From positions 96,160,988 through 96,224,987 of the forward strand of contig OY294045.1 of NCBI GenBank assembly GCA_958510825.1: 64,000 bases of DNA, given 5' to 3'. Below, in pieces: positions 22,901 through 32,000 of the stretch. The translations under genes were made by a program, and so were the position numbers. The stretch is from Brachypterus glaber (lineage: Eukaryota > Arthropoda > Insecta > Coleoptera > Kateretidae). The notes beneath the pieces are model-generated. The model made no database searches and was not told the DNA's origin. It saw only the letters and a list, made by a program, of their open reading frames with translations. Position 1 is the first letter of the stretch, and each line of letters starts with the position of its first letter.

Positions 22901-25900
22901 TTGGTCAAAAAGATTGTGAAAGATTGTATAAAATTTTAATGAAGATTTTTAAAGGTTGTGGAAAGATTTCAGAAGATTGTGGAGGATTGTAGATGATTGT
23001 GGAATAAGGAATTGTCAAGGATTGTAAAAGATTGTTGGATAGTACAAGGATTGTCCAATAAATAAAAGTCCGTTACATACAAAGCACATCACACAAAATT
23101 ACTAATTTTTTTCTTTCCTTGTTACAGATTAGCACTTAGAAAAACTGGTCAGTACAAAAGTATAGCCGACGCGGCGTATAAAATCTACGTTGGCGAAGGT
23201 CTACGTAGCTTCTACCGGGGCTACGTGCCCAACATCCTCGGCATCATTCCCTACGCAGGAATCGACCTGGCGGTCTACGAAACGTTAAAGAAAAAGTATT
23301 TCATGACGCACGGCGAAGAGCAACCGAGTTTCTGGATGCTTTTGGCGTGCGGGAGTGCGTCCAGTACTCTGGGGCAAATGTGTTCGTATCCCCTGGCGTT
23401 GATAAGAACGCGGTTGCAAGCTCAAGGTAAGCATAAGTCGAAAACGTTTTGAGTTCAGGACTTCTGATTTAATTTAAAAAAATAAATAAAAAGAAGCTAG
23501 TTTTGTTTTAAACAATTTTTTGATTTAGTAAAATTATTGGTAGAACAAATGATAAATTTTTAAAAATTTAGTCAAGTTAAACAAATAAACAAAACAAGTC
23601 GGCGAATTTCCAGTACTCGCATAGGCGCCGCGTCGACTCTAGCGTTGAAACTAGGTTTAAAATATTTTTATTTTTATTAATGATTCCATTTAAACGAGTA
23701 AGGTGGGAAAAAAAGTTATCGATAAATAAAAATTAAGTACTTTCGTATTCTTAAAAGGTAAAAATAGTTTTTTTCCTTGAAAAACACCGATATATATATA
23801 CATATGTATAGTTTATATGTATAGTCAATATTGTTGTGTGTAACAAATTAGTCGTCAAAGGTTTCGATTTAGTGACCTTTATAAAAATACCCCTCATAAT
23901 TCGGTAAAATTATTCCGTAAGCCTATGTTTCTGTTTATTTTCATCGTTGATGAGTCATAACTGAGTTTACCTCGAATACTGATGATTATTATAACAAAAA
24001 TAATAAGAAACAAGCCGTTAAGATATGTAATGCTACGTATTCCATTGTATCCACAGTAAATGGTATATTGCATTTTCCCAAAGAACTTTTTCAACATTTT
24101 TTTTAAATTTTCTCTTTGCAAAAAAAAACGAAAAAAAAAATAAACCAAATACCAAATTTCAAGTCGCCAGCTCAAAGCGTTCTTAAGTTATCGTGGATAC
24201 AGACAGACATACATATTTTTTTGTTGTTGCTTATTTTGATTTTTCTCGACGTTTTAGGAAATTAGATGATTTAAGCAAAAAAAAATTTTTGATTTTTTTC
24301 AATCATGATACTTTCTTTTATGAGAAAGTGAAAATGGGGGTGTACCTTGGTCTTATTACACTCGGTATGGCCTGACAAATTTTATTCTGATTGCTTTAAT
24401 AATAACGCCATAAAACGATTGATCTGTCTTAGCTGGGGCACCCTGTATTTATTTATTTATTTTTGGTGTAGGTACATAGTCATGGAGAGCCCCAAATAAG
24501 CTTTTGACTTGTGGTAGGGGCTCTCCATTGATTTTTATGAGAATACAAAGTTATAAAAAGTTGTAACTACGCAGTAAATTTTATAGTTAGTTAATTTTTG
24601 ATTTAAAAAGTTTAAAAATAAATTTCAAGGAATGACTTTGACAGGTCATATATATTGCTTTGGGAACGATAAATTATTACGTAACGCAAAATGTACCAAA
24701 ATTCATACACTTCATACCTCGGTTCTCGCGTTATTCAAGGCTGTAGACATTACCAGTATTCGGCGTAAACTCAGTCATGACTCATAAACGTTGAAAATAA
24801 ACACAGAAACATAGGCTTACGGAATAATTTTGCAGAATTATGAGGGAAATTTTTATAAATCGAAACATTTGACGACTAATTTGTTACCCACAACAATATT
24901 AACTATACATATTAACTATACATACGTATATACAGGATGATCCATAACTGACATGCCAAAATTTAAGAGGTGATTCTAGATCCAAAAATATAAAAATAGT
25001 TCCTATAAAGGTTGGTCCGGAAATGAGCCCTAAGGGATCTAGGGCCCTTTAAAATTGTAATAAAAATAAGGTTTTTAATTAATAACTCGGGTACCGTTTA
25101 AGCTAGAGCGGCGAGCTTTTGCATGTATACTAGTATTAATAAGGGCAATAAGTTTATGTTAATTTATTTTTTTAATTTATCCAGAGGCGTGCCCAGACGG
25201 ACAAAATATATGAGGCTTAAAACATTTTTGCCCCAAACTTTTCTATGTGTATGTTTTTTGGATTTGTTGTAAAAAATATAGATTTCTAGAGTAAAAATAC
25301 ATATAAAATATCATTTAGTGTAACACTGTAGGAGCAACCGTTATCAAAAAAAAATGCAATTAAGAGGAAGTAACATTTTGTGCCACCAAAAACGTTACTT
25401 TTTAAAAGGCTATTACTCCTTTAATATTAAATTTAGGTGTTTTGGTGTATAATACTTTTTTGCTCAGTTTTAAATGAAGAATCACCCTGCAGCATTAAAA
25501 TTTTATTGGTGCTTTTTTTTGTTCCCCATTCAATACGTCATCTTCGAAGGGCCGTAGCTCCCTTAGGGCTCATTTCCGGACCAACCTTTATAGAAACTTT
25601 TTTTCATATTTTTGGATGTAGAATCACCTCTTAAATTTCGGTACGCGAGTTCTGGAACAGGCTGTATATCGGTGTTTTTCAAAGAAAAAAACGATATTCG
25701 ATTTTTATCTTTTAAGAATACGAAAGTTTTTAATTTTTATTTTTCGATAACTTTTTTCCAACCTTACTCGTTTAAATGGAATCATTAAAAAAAATCAAGA
25801 TAAAAAGAAATAAATATGTAAATATTTAAAACCTCGCCTCAACGCTAGAGTCGACGCGGCGCCTATGCGAGGGGTACTGGAAATTCGCCGACTACTGGAC

Positions 25901-26292
25901 ATTACATATTTTGGCTACCCCCCTAACACACATTAGGGGGGGTAGCCAAAATATGAAATCTCTATAATCTATAATAACGTGAGAAGGGGTATGAAGTGTA
26001 TGAATTTTGGTACAATTTGCGTTACGTACTACTTGAACGTTCCCTTTCCTATTTAATTGTATTGGTGAAAAAAAATATCCAATTTTTGTTCCTTGTTTCA
26101 GTTGTAGTGCCAACAATGGATCCATCTGTAGCCACAATGGGGGGAGTCTTCAGGACCATCCTGGAAAGAGAAGGCGTTTTTGGGCTGTACAGAGGCATCA
26201 CACCAAACTTCATCAAGGTGCTGCCCGCAGTCAGCATAAGTTACGTCGTCTACGAGTATTCCAGTCGAATACTGGGCGTCAATATGACGTGA
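13773..26292 (+). CDS. SCaMC: Calcium-dependent mitochondrial ATP-Mg/Pi carrier (SCaMC), 3' four exons
   Basis: A solute carrier family 25 protein of the short calcium-binding mitochondrial carrier type. In the inner mitochondrial membrane these exchange ATP-Mg for phosphate and are switched on by cytosolic calcium. The exons are 13773-13931, 20783-21051, 23128-23426 and 26102-26292; splice phases match and the joined frame gives 305 aa to a TGA stop. The three carrier repeats show their signatures: PLDRLK (residues 44-49 of this part), PLEVLK (136-141) and PLALIR (231-236, where the usual acidic residue is Ala, as in SCaMC proteins), with GLWRGN and SFYRGY after the first two. The first exon opens in the linker [15 protein letters not shown] that follows the EF-hands, so the N-terminal EF-hand exons lie further 5'; I did not find them in 1-13772. 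The introns (6851, 2076 and 2675 bp) are filled with mobile elements. Confidence 0.95.
14890..15125 (+). pseudogene. Tc1-like transposase fragment (HTH region)
   Basis: A frameshifted remnant inside carrier intron 1. One frame reads [20 protein letters not shown], and another reads [17 protein letters not shown] followed by KNLAGSKAT. Both match the order seen in the better preserved fragment at 34622 (KKKLEETGQISRKRGS, then MNYLRENPFHAGVRA). The basic GSGRRK stretch resembles the AT-hook-like linker between the helix-turn-helix units of Tc1 transposases. There is no catalytic domain. Confidence 0.6.
15365..15402. repeat. Fragment of ATGGAGAGCCC hairpin repeat
   Basis: GGGGCTCTCCCGAGGGCTCT followed by CCATTAAT, a partial copy of the short hairpin repeat at 24457-24545 and 35085-35182. 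Confidence 0.4.
15975..16155. repeat. Family J MITE, copy 2 (left end degraded)
   Basis: Matches 2792-3002, with the ATCGCATAG and GCGATTTTTAATTTACTATC arms, but the outer left end is replaced by an A-run. Confidence 0.7.
16160..18220. repeat. Degenerate CTTGACAAG / CTTGAGCAAG repeat blocks flanking unassigned DNA
   Basis: Blocks at about 16170-16290 and 17875-18215 are built from loosely repeated units such as CTTGACAAG, CTTGAGCAAGA and TTCTTGGTCAAGATTCTTG, which are themselves palindromic. The 1.5 kb between them (16300-17870) contains no exon I can recognise. It holds an imperfect tandem repeat (next entry) and a doubled GAGGTCTCCAATAGACATTA near 16740 and 16815. Confidence 0.5.
16833..17003 (+). 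repeat. Two-unit tandem repeat, about 85 bp period
   Basis: Two adjacent units share AGCAGAACAAGTTAAATGAA and GAAGCGATATTTCTTCAAT, each beginning ATTAATTGATATA. Confidence 0.8.
18228..18429. repeat. Family J MITE, copy 3
   Basis: About 200 bp, TA-flanked, with ends TGGTCTGTTTTTTCAAGCA and the complement; matches 2792-3002. Confidence 0.8.
18821..19862 (+). mobile_element. DNA transposon carrying a THAP domain, 12-bp target duplication
   Basis: The ends GGGACCCTA and TAGGGTCCC begin terminal inverted repeats of about 48 bp that continue with TTCACACAAAGGGTTGAGAC. Both sides are flanked by the identical 12-mer TAGAACAGGGTA (18809-18820 and 19863-19874), read as the target-site duplication. 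At 1042 bp the element is far too short for a whole transposase but encodes a THAP zinc finger on its + strand. It sits in carrier intron 1 in the gene's orientation. Confidence 0.75.
18981..19214 (+). CDS. THAP-type zinc finger, short spliced reading frame in the transposon
   Basis: From ATG at about 18981 the frame reads [13 protein letters not shown], then [21 protein letters not shown] and KSKICE, ending at about 19136 before a GTAAAA donor. Splicing to the TTTTGTAG acceptor at 19190 continues AHYHRKQ and a stop (19191-19214). Together these give the THAP pattern: Cys-x4-Cys, the FP and Trp positions, and Cys-x2-His followed by Tyr (CEAHY). THAP domains are sequence-specific DNA-binding modules, also found in P-element transposases. 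About 60 aa, no catalytic part. It may be a decayed remnant or a DNA-binding-only product. Confidence 0.6.
20783..21051 (+). CDS. SCaMC: SCaMC exon: end of repeat 1, start of repeat 2
   Basis: Acceptor TTTTTTTTTCAG, donor GTAGGT; starts in phase 0 and ends two bases into an Arg codon. It encodes GLWRGN, the second helix ([20 protein letters not shown]) and the second signature PLEVLK. Confidence 0.95.
22855..23060 (+). repeat. Degenerate AAAGATTGTGG minisatellite
   Basis: About 15 loosely conserved units of AAGGATTGTGA / AAAGATTGTG run up to about 65 bp before the third carrier exon. Confidence 0.75.
23128..23426 (+). CDS. SCaMC: SCaMC exon: repeat 2 to start of repeat 3
   Basis: Acceptor CCTTGTTACAG, donor GTAAGC. 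The first base completes the Arg codon begun in the previous exon and the last base starts a Val codon. It encodes [20 protein letters not shown] and [12 protein letters not shown]. Confidence 0.95.
24457..24545 (-). repeat. Short hairpin repeat with microsatellite tail, copy 1
   Basis: On the - strand: ATGGAGAGCCCCTACC, a short spacer, CTTATTTGGGGCTCTCCATG, then TATGTACC and a run of AAAT units. An inverted second copy lies at 35085-35182. Confidence 0.65.
24933..25664 (+). repeat. Family D MITE, copy 3, with readable empty site
   Basis: 732 bp, CAGGATGATCC to GGAACAGGCTG, flanked by TA. The opposite arm of the host palindrome (about 23795-23830) preserves the uninterrupted site, so the insertion and its TA duplication can be read directly. 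Confidence 0.85.
26102..26292 (+). CDS. SCaMC: SCaMC last coding exon
   Basis: Acceptor CCTTGTTTCAG; two bases complete Val, then 62 codons and TGA. It encodes the third repeat's end, including [20 protein letters not shown] and [13 protein letters not shown], typical of SCaMC C-termini. Confidence 0.95.
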
Positions 26293-26331
26293 TGCTGGCG
26301 CATTTTAGGAACAAATTATTTATTTTTAATT

Positions 26332-26337
26332 AATAAA
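26332..26337 (+). terminator. Candidate poly(A) signal of the carrier gene
   Basis: AATAAA about 40 bp after the stop codon; further AATAAA-type hexamers follow (for example near 26980 and 27437). Which is used cannot be decided here. Confidence 0.4.
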
Positions 26338-27602
26338 TTCCTCCGTATGGAGGTTTCCCACAGTGGGATGATGATATCTCTAGCAATTCTGATTGCATAA
26401 TTTATTTATTTATTTATTTACACATAAATAATTATATAAGATGTATCTCCTTGAATATAGGCCAAAATAGCTGTTTGAGAAACTCGTTTTTGAAATTCCT
26501 TTTGAAATAATGTATTTAAAAGTTTATTGATATTAAATGTTTGGTCGCTTTTAAAGTTACACTATCGTAAATATTAAGCAAAAATACCATTTTAGTGTTG
26601 TTAAATTTAACATTTTCAACCAAAGAACGCTATTCTTTACCTACTACATATGACCCAAAGAACTTTTACCTCAAGAAGTAATTTCAGACCAATGTTTATG
26701 AAGGTGTCATCTTTTTGTTTGTTTATTTACTAACAGAAACGCGATAGGCTTTGTGGTGTAAAATGTAGATGTCGCTAGTCGACTTTCAGGCTACCTAGTA
26801 GTGATGTTGCGTAGTTTCTACCTTATCATGAATTCAAATCATTATACTTAAATTAAAAATGTAAAAAACTTTACTGTGTATACTATAATTATGTTTAATA
26901 ATATAGTATATTTATATCTATTAAAATGAAACTACTAGTTCATATAAAACTCATACAGAACTAATGTTTCTTAAAATTTACAATAAAATATCCAAAGTAT
27001 ATGTTTTCAATCGGCAACACTGTACCCCTGTCAGTCATTTTACGACATTAGACTGTGAGTTTACACTTTCTCTCTCTTTACGCGTACTAAGTGTAAACAA
27101 TAGTCACTCCCCACCAGCGCCTCACCGTAGTTGGTTCACGCTTCAAACAAAGCATACGGTAGATTTCATCATGTTCCTTCTTGAGGTTAAAGTTCTTTGA
27201 TATGACCGTACAGGGTGTCCAGCAAAAACGAAGCAATTAGCAAGAAAGAAGACAATTAGGTATCAGAACGAATTATTTTATTTATTTTATTTTATAATCC
27301 GCTTTATTTTTACTTGGACATCCTGTCTATATTTTCTCTGTGAATGAAATTACAAAAAGAAAAGGATTGTGATGTACTTAATATTTTAATAATTGGTATT
27401 TATTATACTATAACTGTATTTATATATAAAAAATATTTAAATAAAGTCTATGAGGTAATAAACTTTTTTTTAATCATATTTCACTTAAGTTCTGATTTTT
27501 GATTTCAAAAAAATTATTTTTTTTTTGCTTTTTTATACTACTCAATATGTGTAGAATAGGCTCCTAAAATATTTTGACGAAATTTGTCTTGTTTAAAAAG
27601 TT

Positions 27603-27606
<4 letters not shown>
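26338..27606. other. 3' UTR or intergenic DNA, no second gene seen
   Basis: AT-rich sequence after the carrier stop codon. I see no exon or clear repeat. The downstream edge is an (AT)n tract. Confidence 0.4.

Positions 27607-27675
<69 letters not shown>
27607..27675. repeat. (AT)n microsatellite
   Basis: About 68 bp of AT dinucleotide repeat. Confidence 0.97.
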
Positions 27676-27676
<1 letters not shown>

Positions 27677-27720
27677 TTTAAAAAATATACATAAAAAAAT
27701 TATAAAATTATTAAATTTTA

Positions 27721-28266
27721 AGGGGCGATTCTACATCATAAAATATGACAAAAAGTTCCTATAAACATATGTCTAAAAATACGTCGTAAGGGAGATACGC
27801 CCGTTTGAATGCGGCTAAAAAATTCGGTTTTTATTTAATAACTTGGGAACCCTTTGAGATACAGCAAGGAGATTTTGCATATGAACTAATCTTAATAACG
27901 CCCATCTTCGTGTGTTATTTTTATGTACTTATTTTAACCAGGGGCGTGCGAAACGGGGGGGCCTTATCAGTTTTTTGTCCCAAACTTTATGTGTATCTTT
28001 TTTATTTTTTTTGTTAAGAATATAGATTCCTTGAGTAAAAATACATAAAAAATGTCAGATAGTGTATCACTGTAGGAGCAATCGTTTTCAAAAAAAAAAT
28101 GGAATTAAGAGGACGTTGCATTCTGTGCCACCAAAAATGTTACTTTTTAAAAGGCTATTACTCCTTTAATATTAAATTTAGTTTTTCGATAAAGAATACT
28201 TTTTCGTTCAGTTTTTATTGTAGAATCGACCTGCAGAATTAAAATTTTATTGGTGCTTGTTTTGTA
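27721..28266 (+). repeat. Family D-related MITE fragment
   Basis: A diverged relative of the family D elements: GGGGCGATTCTACATC, then AAAGTTCCTATAAAC, the shared GTATCACTGTAGGAGCAA and AAAGGCTATTACTCCTTTAA segments, and a truncated right end. Confidence 0.7.
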
Positions 28267-28902
28267 TACTTTAAAATATAAAAAAAAAACTTTAAACGAG
28301 TTTTTATCAAAATTCCATTTTTCAAAACGGTTCCAGCGATTAAAAAAAAAAACTATTTAACATATTGACTTAAATCTTTCGGTATTTTGTCGAAAATCAT
28401 GTTGCCGAGTTCGCTAGTGTATTATTTTTTTAAGGCTTGTAATATATTTTTTATTCCTCCTTTTTGGTCGGAAAAATTGCATTTTTTTATTTTTTTCACT
28501 AAAATACGCGTGGAATTTTTGTTTTTTTGGAATTTTGACTAGCGAACTAAAGGATGTCATTTTTAACAAGACTGTTTTTGATTTTTGTGTTTCGGACCAT
28601 TGGGGGCCGGCTATCGCTGGAACCGTTTGCCATGTTATTTTTGAGGTGTCTAACTTCAGCGCGTGCTGCACATTTATTTATGATGGCAAAAAAAAAAACT
28701 GTGAACTTTAAGAGTTGTCTAATATTTTGTAAAAAGTTTTGTATATTAAAATAATACAGGTCGTCTGAAAATTTTTTCCAAAAATCGTTAATTATTTGCC
28801 TCAAAAATCAGAACAACCCCTTAATAAAACAATGCTTTTCTTTGCAACTTATTTATTACAATTTAATTGTATTTATATATAAAAAAAATAGTATTCGATC
28901 AT

Positions 28903-29013
28903 TTAATTATCATTTAAATGAAGACCAGCTTCTTTATCTAAAATCCAGTAAAGCTCGCCAGTGGTGGGTTTTACTCTAGTTGCCGGTAAGTCTTCTTTAT
29001 CTACTAAAATTCT
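28903..29013 (-). CDS. PGLS: PGLS exon 4 (C-terminus)
   Basis: Acceptor TTTGAATTACAG; 36 codons and TAA. It reads RILVDKEDLPATRVKPTTGE followed by LYWILDKEAG, the conserved C-terminal segment. The exon lies 3.9 kb from exon 3, beyond a 2-kb palindrome. Confidence 0.95.
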   Translation of the reverse strand, partial: RILVDKEDLPATRVKPTTGELYWILDKEAGLHLNDN

Positions 29014-32000
29014 CTGTAATTCAAAGAATAATCGGTTAAAAACCCATGGAAATAAACCATGACAAAAACTGGGCATACTTAGAATTTGTATATTTTTTTT
29101 TCTATTTTGCGACTCTTATAAGCTCATAATCACACGCATTTTGCGTGTTCTTATAGGCCCATAAGAGGTATCTACTTTTTTTTCTTTTGGGTTGGCAACA
29201 GACAAAAGTCTATGTCTTTACGTTTGCCGTGCAATTGTGAACGTCGGTTTAAAGTTTAATTTTCTACAAAATTTTGTGTTTAAGGTTATGTTTTACCGTG
29301 TTAAAATTGTGGCTTGGTTACTTGCAGTGGAAAAGAGAAGAAATGACTATAAAATACATCAAAATAATATTCGTTCTTAGAATTTTAAACATGGCGAAAA
29401 CTGCAATGCCAATTCGAAACAAAAATCCCTAAATCAGTCATCAATTTAAATGTAAGTTTTTTAAAATTTTAGAGCAAAATAGAAAAAATTGTATAAAGCT
29501 CTAGTTTCATAACACGATTTTAGCGCACTAGTACTTTAGAAAACTCACCGCAAGCGGCTCGTTTTCTAAACTTGTACTCGTGCGCTAAAAACGTATGTTA
29601 TGAAACTAGTACTTTAATATACTATTAAGGGGTCGGGAAAATTAAGGGTTTTTATTGATTTTTTTCAGGTATGTAATCACAACTTTATTCGAACGACCTA
29701 CAAAATATCAAATAGTATATGTTTTGATGTATTTGTGGGCCGTGTAAACCTGGCCATGAAGATGGGGCACTTACGAAATAAGGGTCATTTCCTAAAAGGG
29801 GACCCCCTAGAAAGGTTAGTGCCCCAATTTGGTTCTCGACTTATAAGGTTGGGGAAAAAAACACCTGTTCTTCGATTTTTTTTTGTTTATCACTCGAAAG
29901 CATTTCGTTAGTGCCTGTTAGTGCCCAGAATTTTTTTTCTCCATCCCCAAAGGTTAACTCTCAGGGTCCAACTCCAAGTTGATAATTTTAAACCGTCACA
30001 CTAACAAAACTAAAAGAAATATATTTGTTTTTTTCGCACATATGAGCTCTCTAGCGTTGGTAGAGGTTAGTGCCCAATCAAACTATCCTCAGCCTTTATT
30101 ATGAGGCTCGCCTCAGGGCTCCGAAAAAGTGCAAAAAAAAGTATATATTATTAAAGCATATACTAGTTCTTTATCGTTAGTGGACGTTAGTGCCCTCAAA
30201 AAAATGACAATGTCCAAAGACGACGACTCCAGAGGCTTTTAACTTTCCCAGATTTTAAGACCATACCATAGACTATAATACTATATAACTTAAGCCGGGA
30301 AAATTATTCTAACCAAACTTTTGATATCTTTCAATCTTTGACATGAATTAAAAAACTTGAGTTGTTTAGTATCAAAAAATTAATTGCCGATTTTTTAAGA
30401 AGTGCCATCTAGCAGTAGTTTTGAATCGTCAAAAAACGTCCTGGACAAAAAATTCTTGGATACAAATATTTTAGATTGAAATAAATAAATAAATAAAAAT
30501 AAATAAATAAATGTGTTTCATGAAAAAAACAAGAAACTTTGAAAGAGTCCGTCCGTCCGTCCAATGTCACAATTTTTGTTAACACGAGATTTCAAGAACG
30601 ATTAATCCGATCGACTTATCTCTTAATTTTCAGGAAAAATCAGATTTCACTAGGGGAAGATCCCTATTGTTTTTAAAAGTGATCCCTTCAAAAACAAAAA
30701 AGTTATGGGGGGTTAAACTGTAACAAAATCGAAAAAAGCTAAAAGAAAATTCCTATTAACGTATCTTTTTAAGGAAAAATTAATTTTATTGAAAGGATTA
30801 TTTGCAGATAGGAAAACTTTTCTTAGCCGGGCAGCATAGGTTTAGTAGCCATAGTTCCTTTCCATACTCGTTTCAGTATTAGACCATCTTCAAAGAAAAC
30901 CTAACACTAATCTAATCTAACTTTCTATGGTAAGTCCCTATAATTTCCCGAACAGACCAATCTTACGACTGACCGACCGATTTTTTTTGATCAAAATTGA
31001 TTTATATATAAAACGTCATAAAAATACCTGAAACAAATTTTAACACTTTTGCACGAATGCAAGGCTTTCCCAAAGTTTTGAATATTTTAAAAATGGGAAA
31101 GCAAAATTAATAATTTGATACTAAGGAACTCAAGTTTTATGTCAAAAATTGAATGATGATCAAAAGTTTGGTTAGAATAATTTTCCCGGCTTAAGTTATA
31201 TAGTGTTATACTGTATAGGTATTGTCTTAAAATCTGGGAAAGTTAAAAGCCTCTGGAGTCGTCGTCTTTCGACGTTATGTCTTTTTTTGAGGGCACTAAC
31301 GTCTACTAACGACAAAGAACTCGTATATGCTTTAATCGAGGCTTTAATAATATACACTTTTTTTGTTCACTTTTTCGGAGCCCTGAGGTGAGCCTCATAA
31401 TAAAGGCTGAGGAGAGTTTGATTGGGCACTAACCTCTACCAACGCTAGAGAGCTCCTATGAGCGAAAAAAACAAATATATTTCTTTTAGTTTTGTTAGTG
31501 TGACGGTTTAAAATTATCAACTTGGAGGTGACCCTGAGAGTTAACCTTTGGGGATGGAGAAAAAAAATTCTGGGCACTAACAGACTAACGAAATGCTTTC
31601 GAGTGATAAACAAAAAAAATCGAAAAAATCGTTATTTCTCTTTTGTGAAGAACAGGTGTTTTTTTCCCCAACCTTATAAGTCGAGAACCAAAGGGGCACT
31701 AACCTTTCTAGGGGGTCCCCTTTTATGAAAGAACCCTTATTTCGTAAGTGCCCCATCTTTATGGCCAGGTTCACACGGCCGTTCTTAATTACAACGGCTA
31801 GTTTGTGAACGAACGGTTTTGCAAAAAAAAAAAAACGAAAATACCGATGATTTTCCAAAAAAATCGATTTGCGATGTTCCGAAAATTGAGTTTTCCGGCC
31901 GGAAAAAAAGTAGAAATTTTCGTTCAAATAAAATTCCCTTCGTTCACGAACTAGCTATTGTATTTAGGAACAACATCTACAAATTTCAGATTGATCGGTA

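Larger units (their letters stand above)
23597..25893. repeat. 2.3-kb palindrome in carrier intron 3 with inserted elements
   Basis: GTCGGCGAATTTCCAGTACT at the left is mirrored at 25870-25893. The arms continue through GCGCCGCGTCGACTCTAGCG, TTTAAACGAGTAAGG and ATTATTCCGTAAGCCTATGT. The right arm is split by a family D MITE (24933-25664). A separate inverted pair (about 24690-24730 and 25978-26025, TACCAAAATTCATACACTTC) runs up to within 75 bp of the last exon. Confidence 0.75.

Noticed and set aside
28414..28804. Overlapping open frames on both strands
   Set aside because: They lie in a segment with inverted ACGGTTCCAGCGAT / ATCGCTGGAACCGT arms, have biased composition and no domain; probably repeat sequence.
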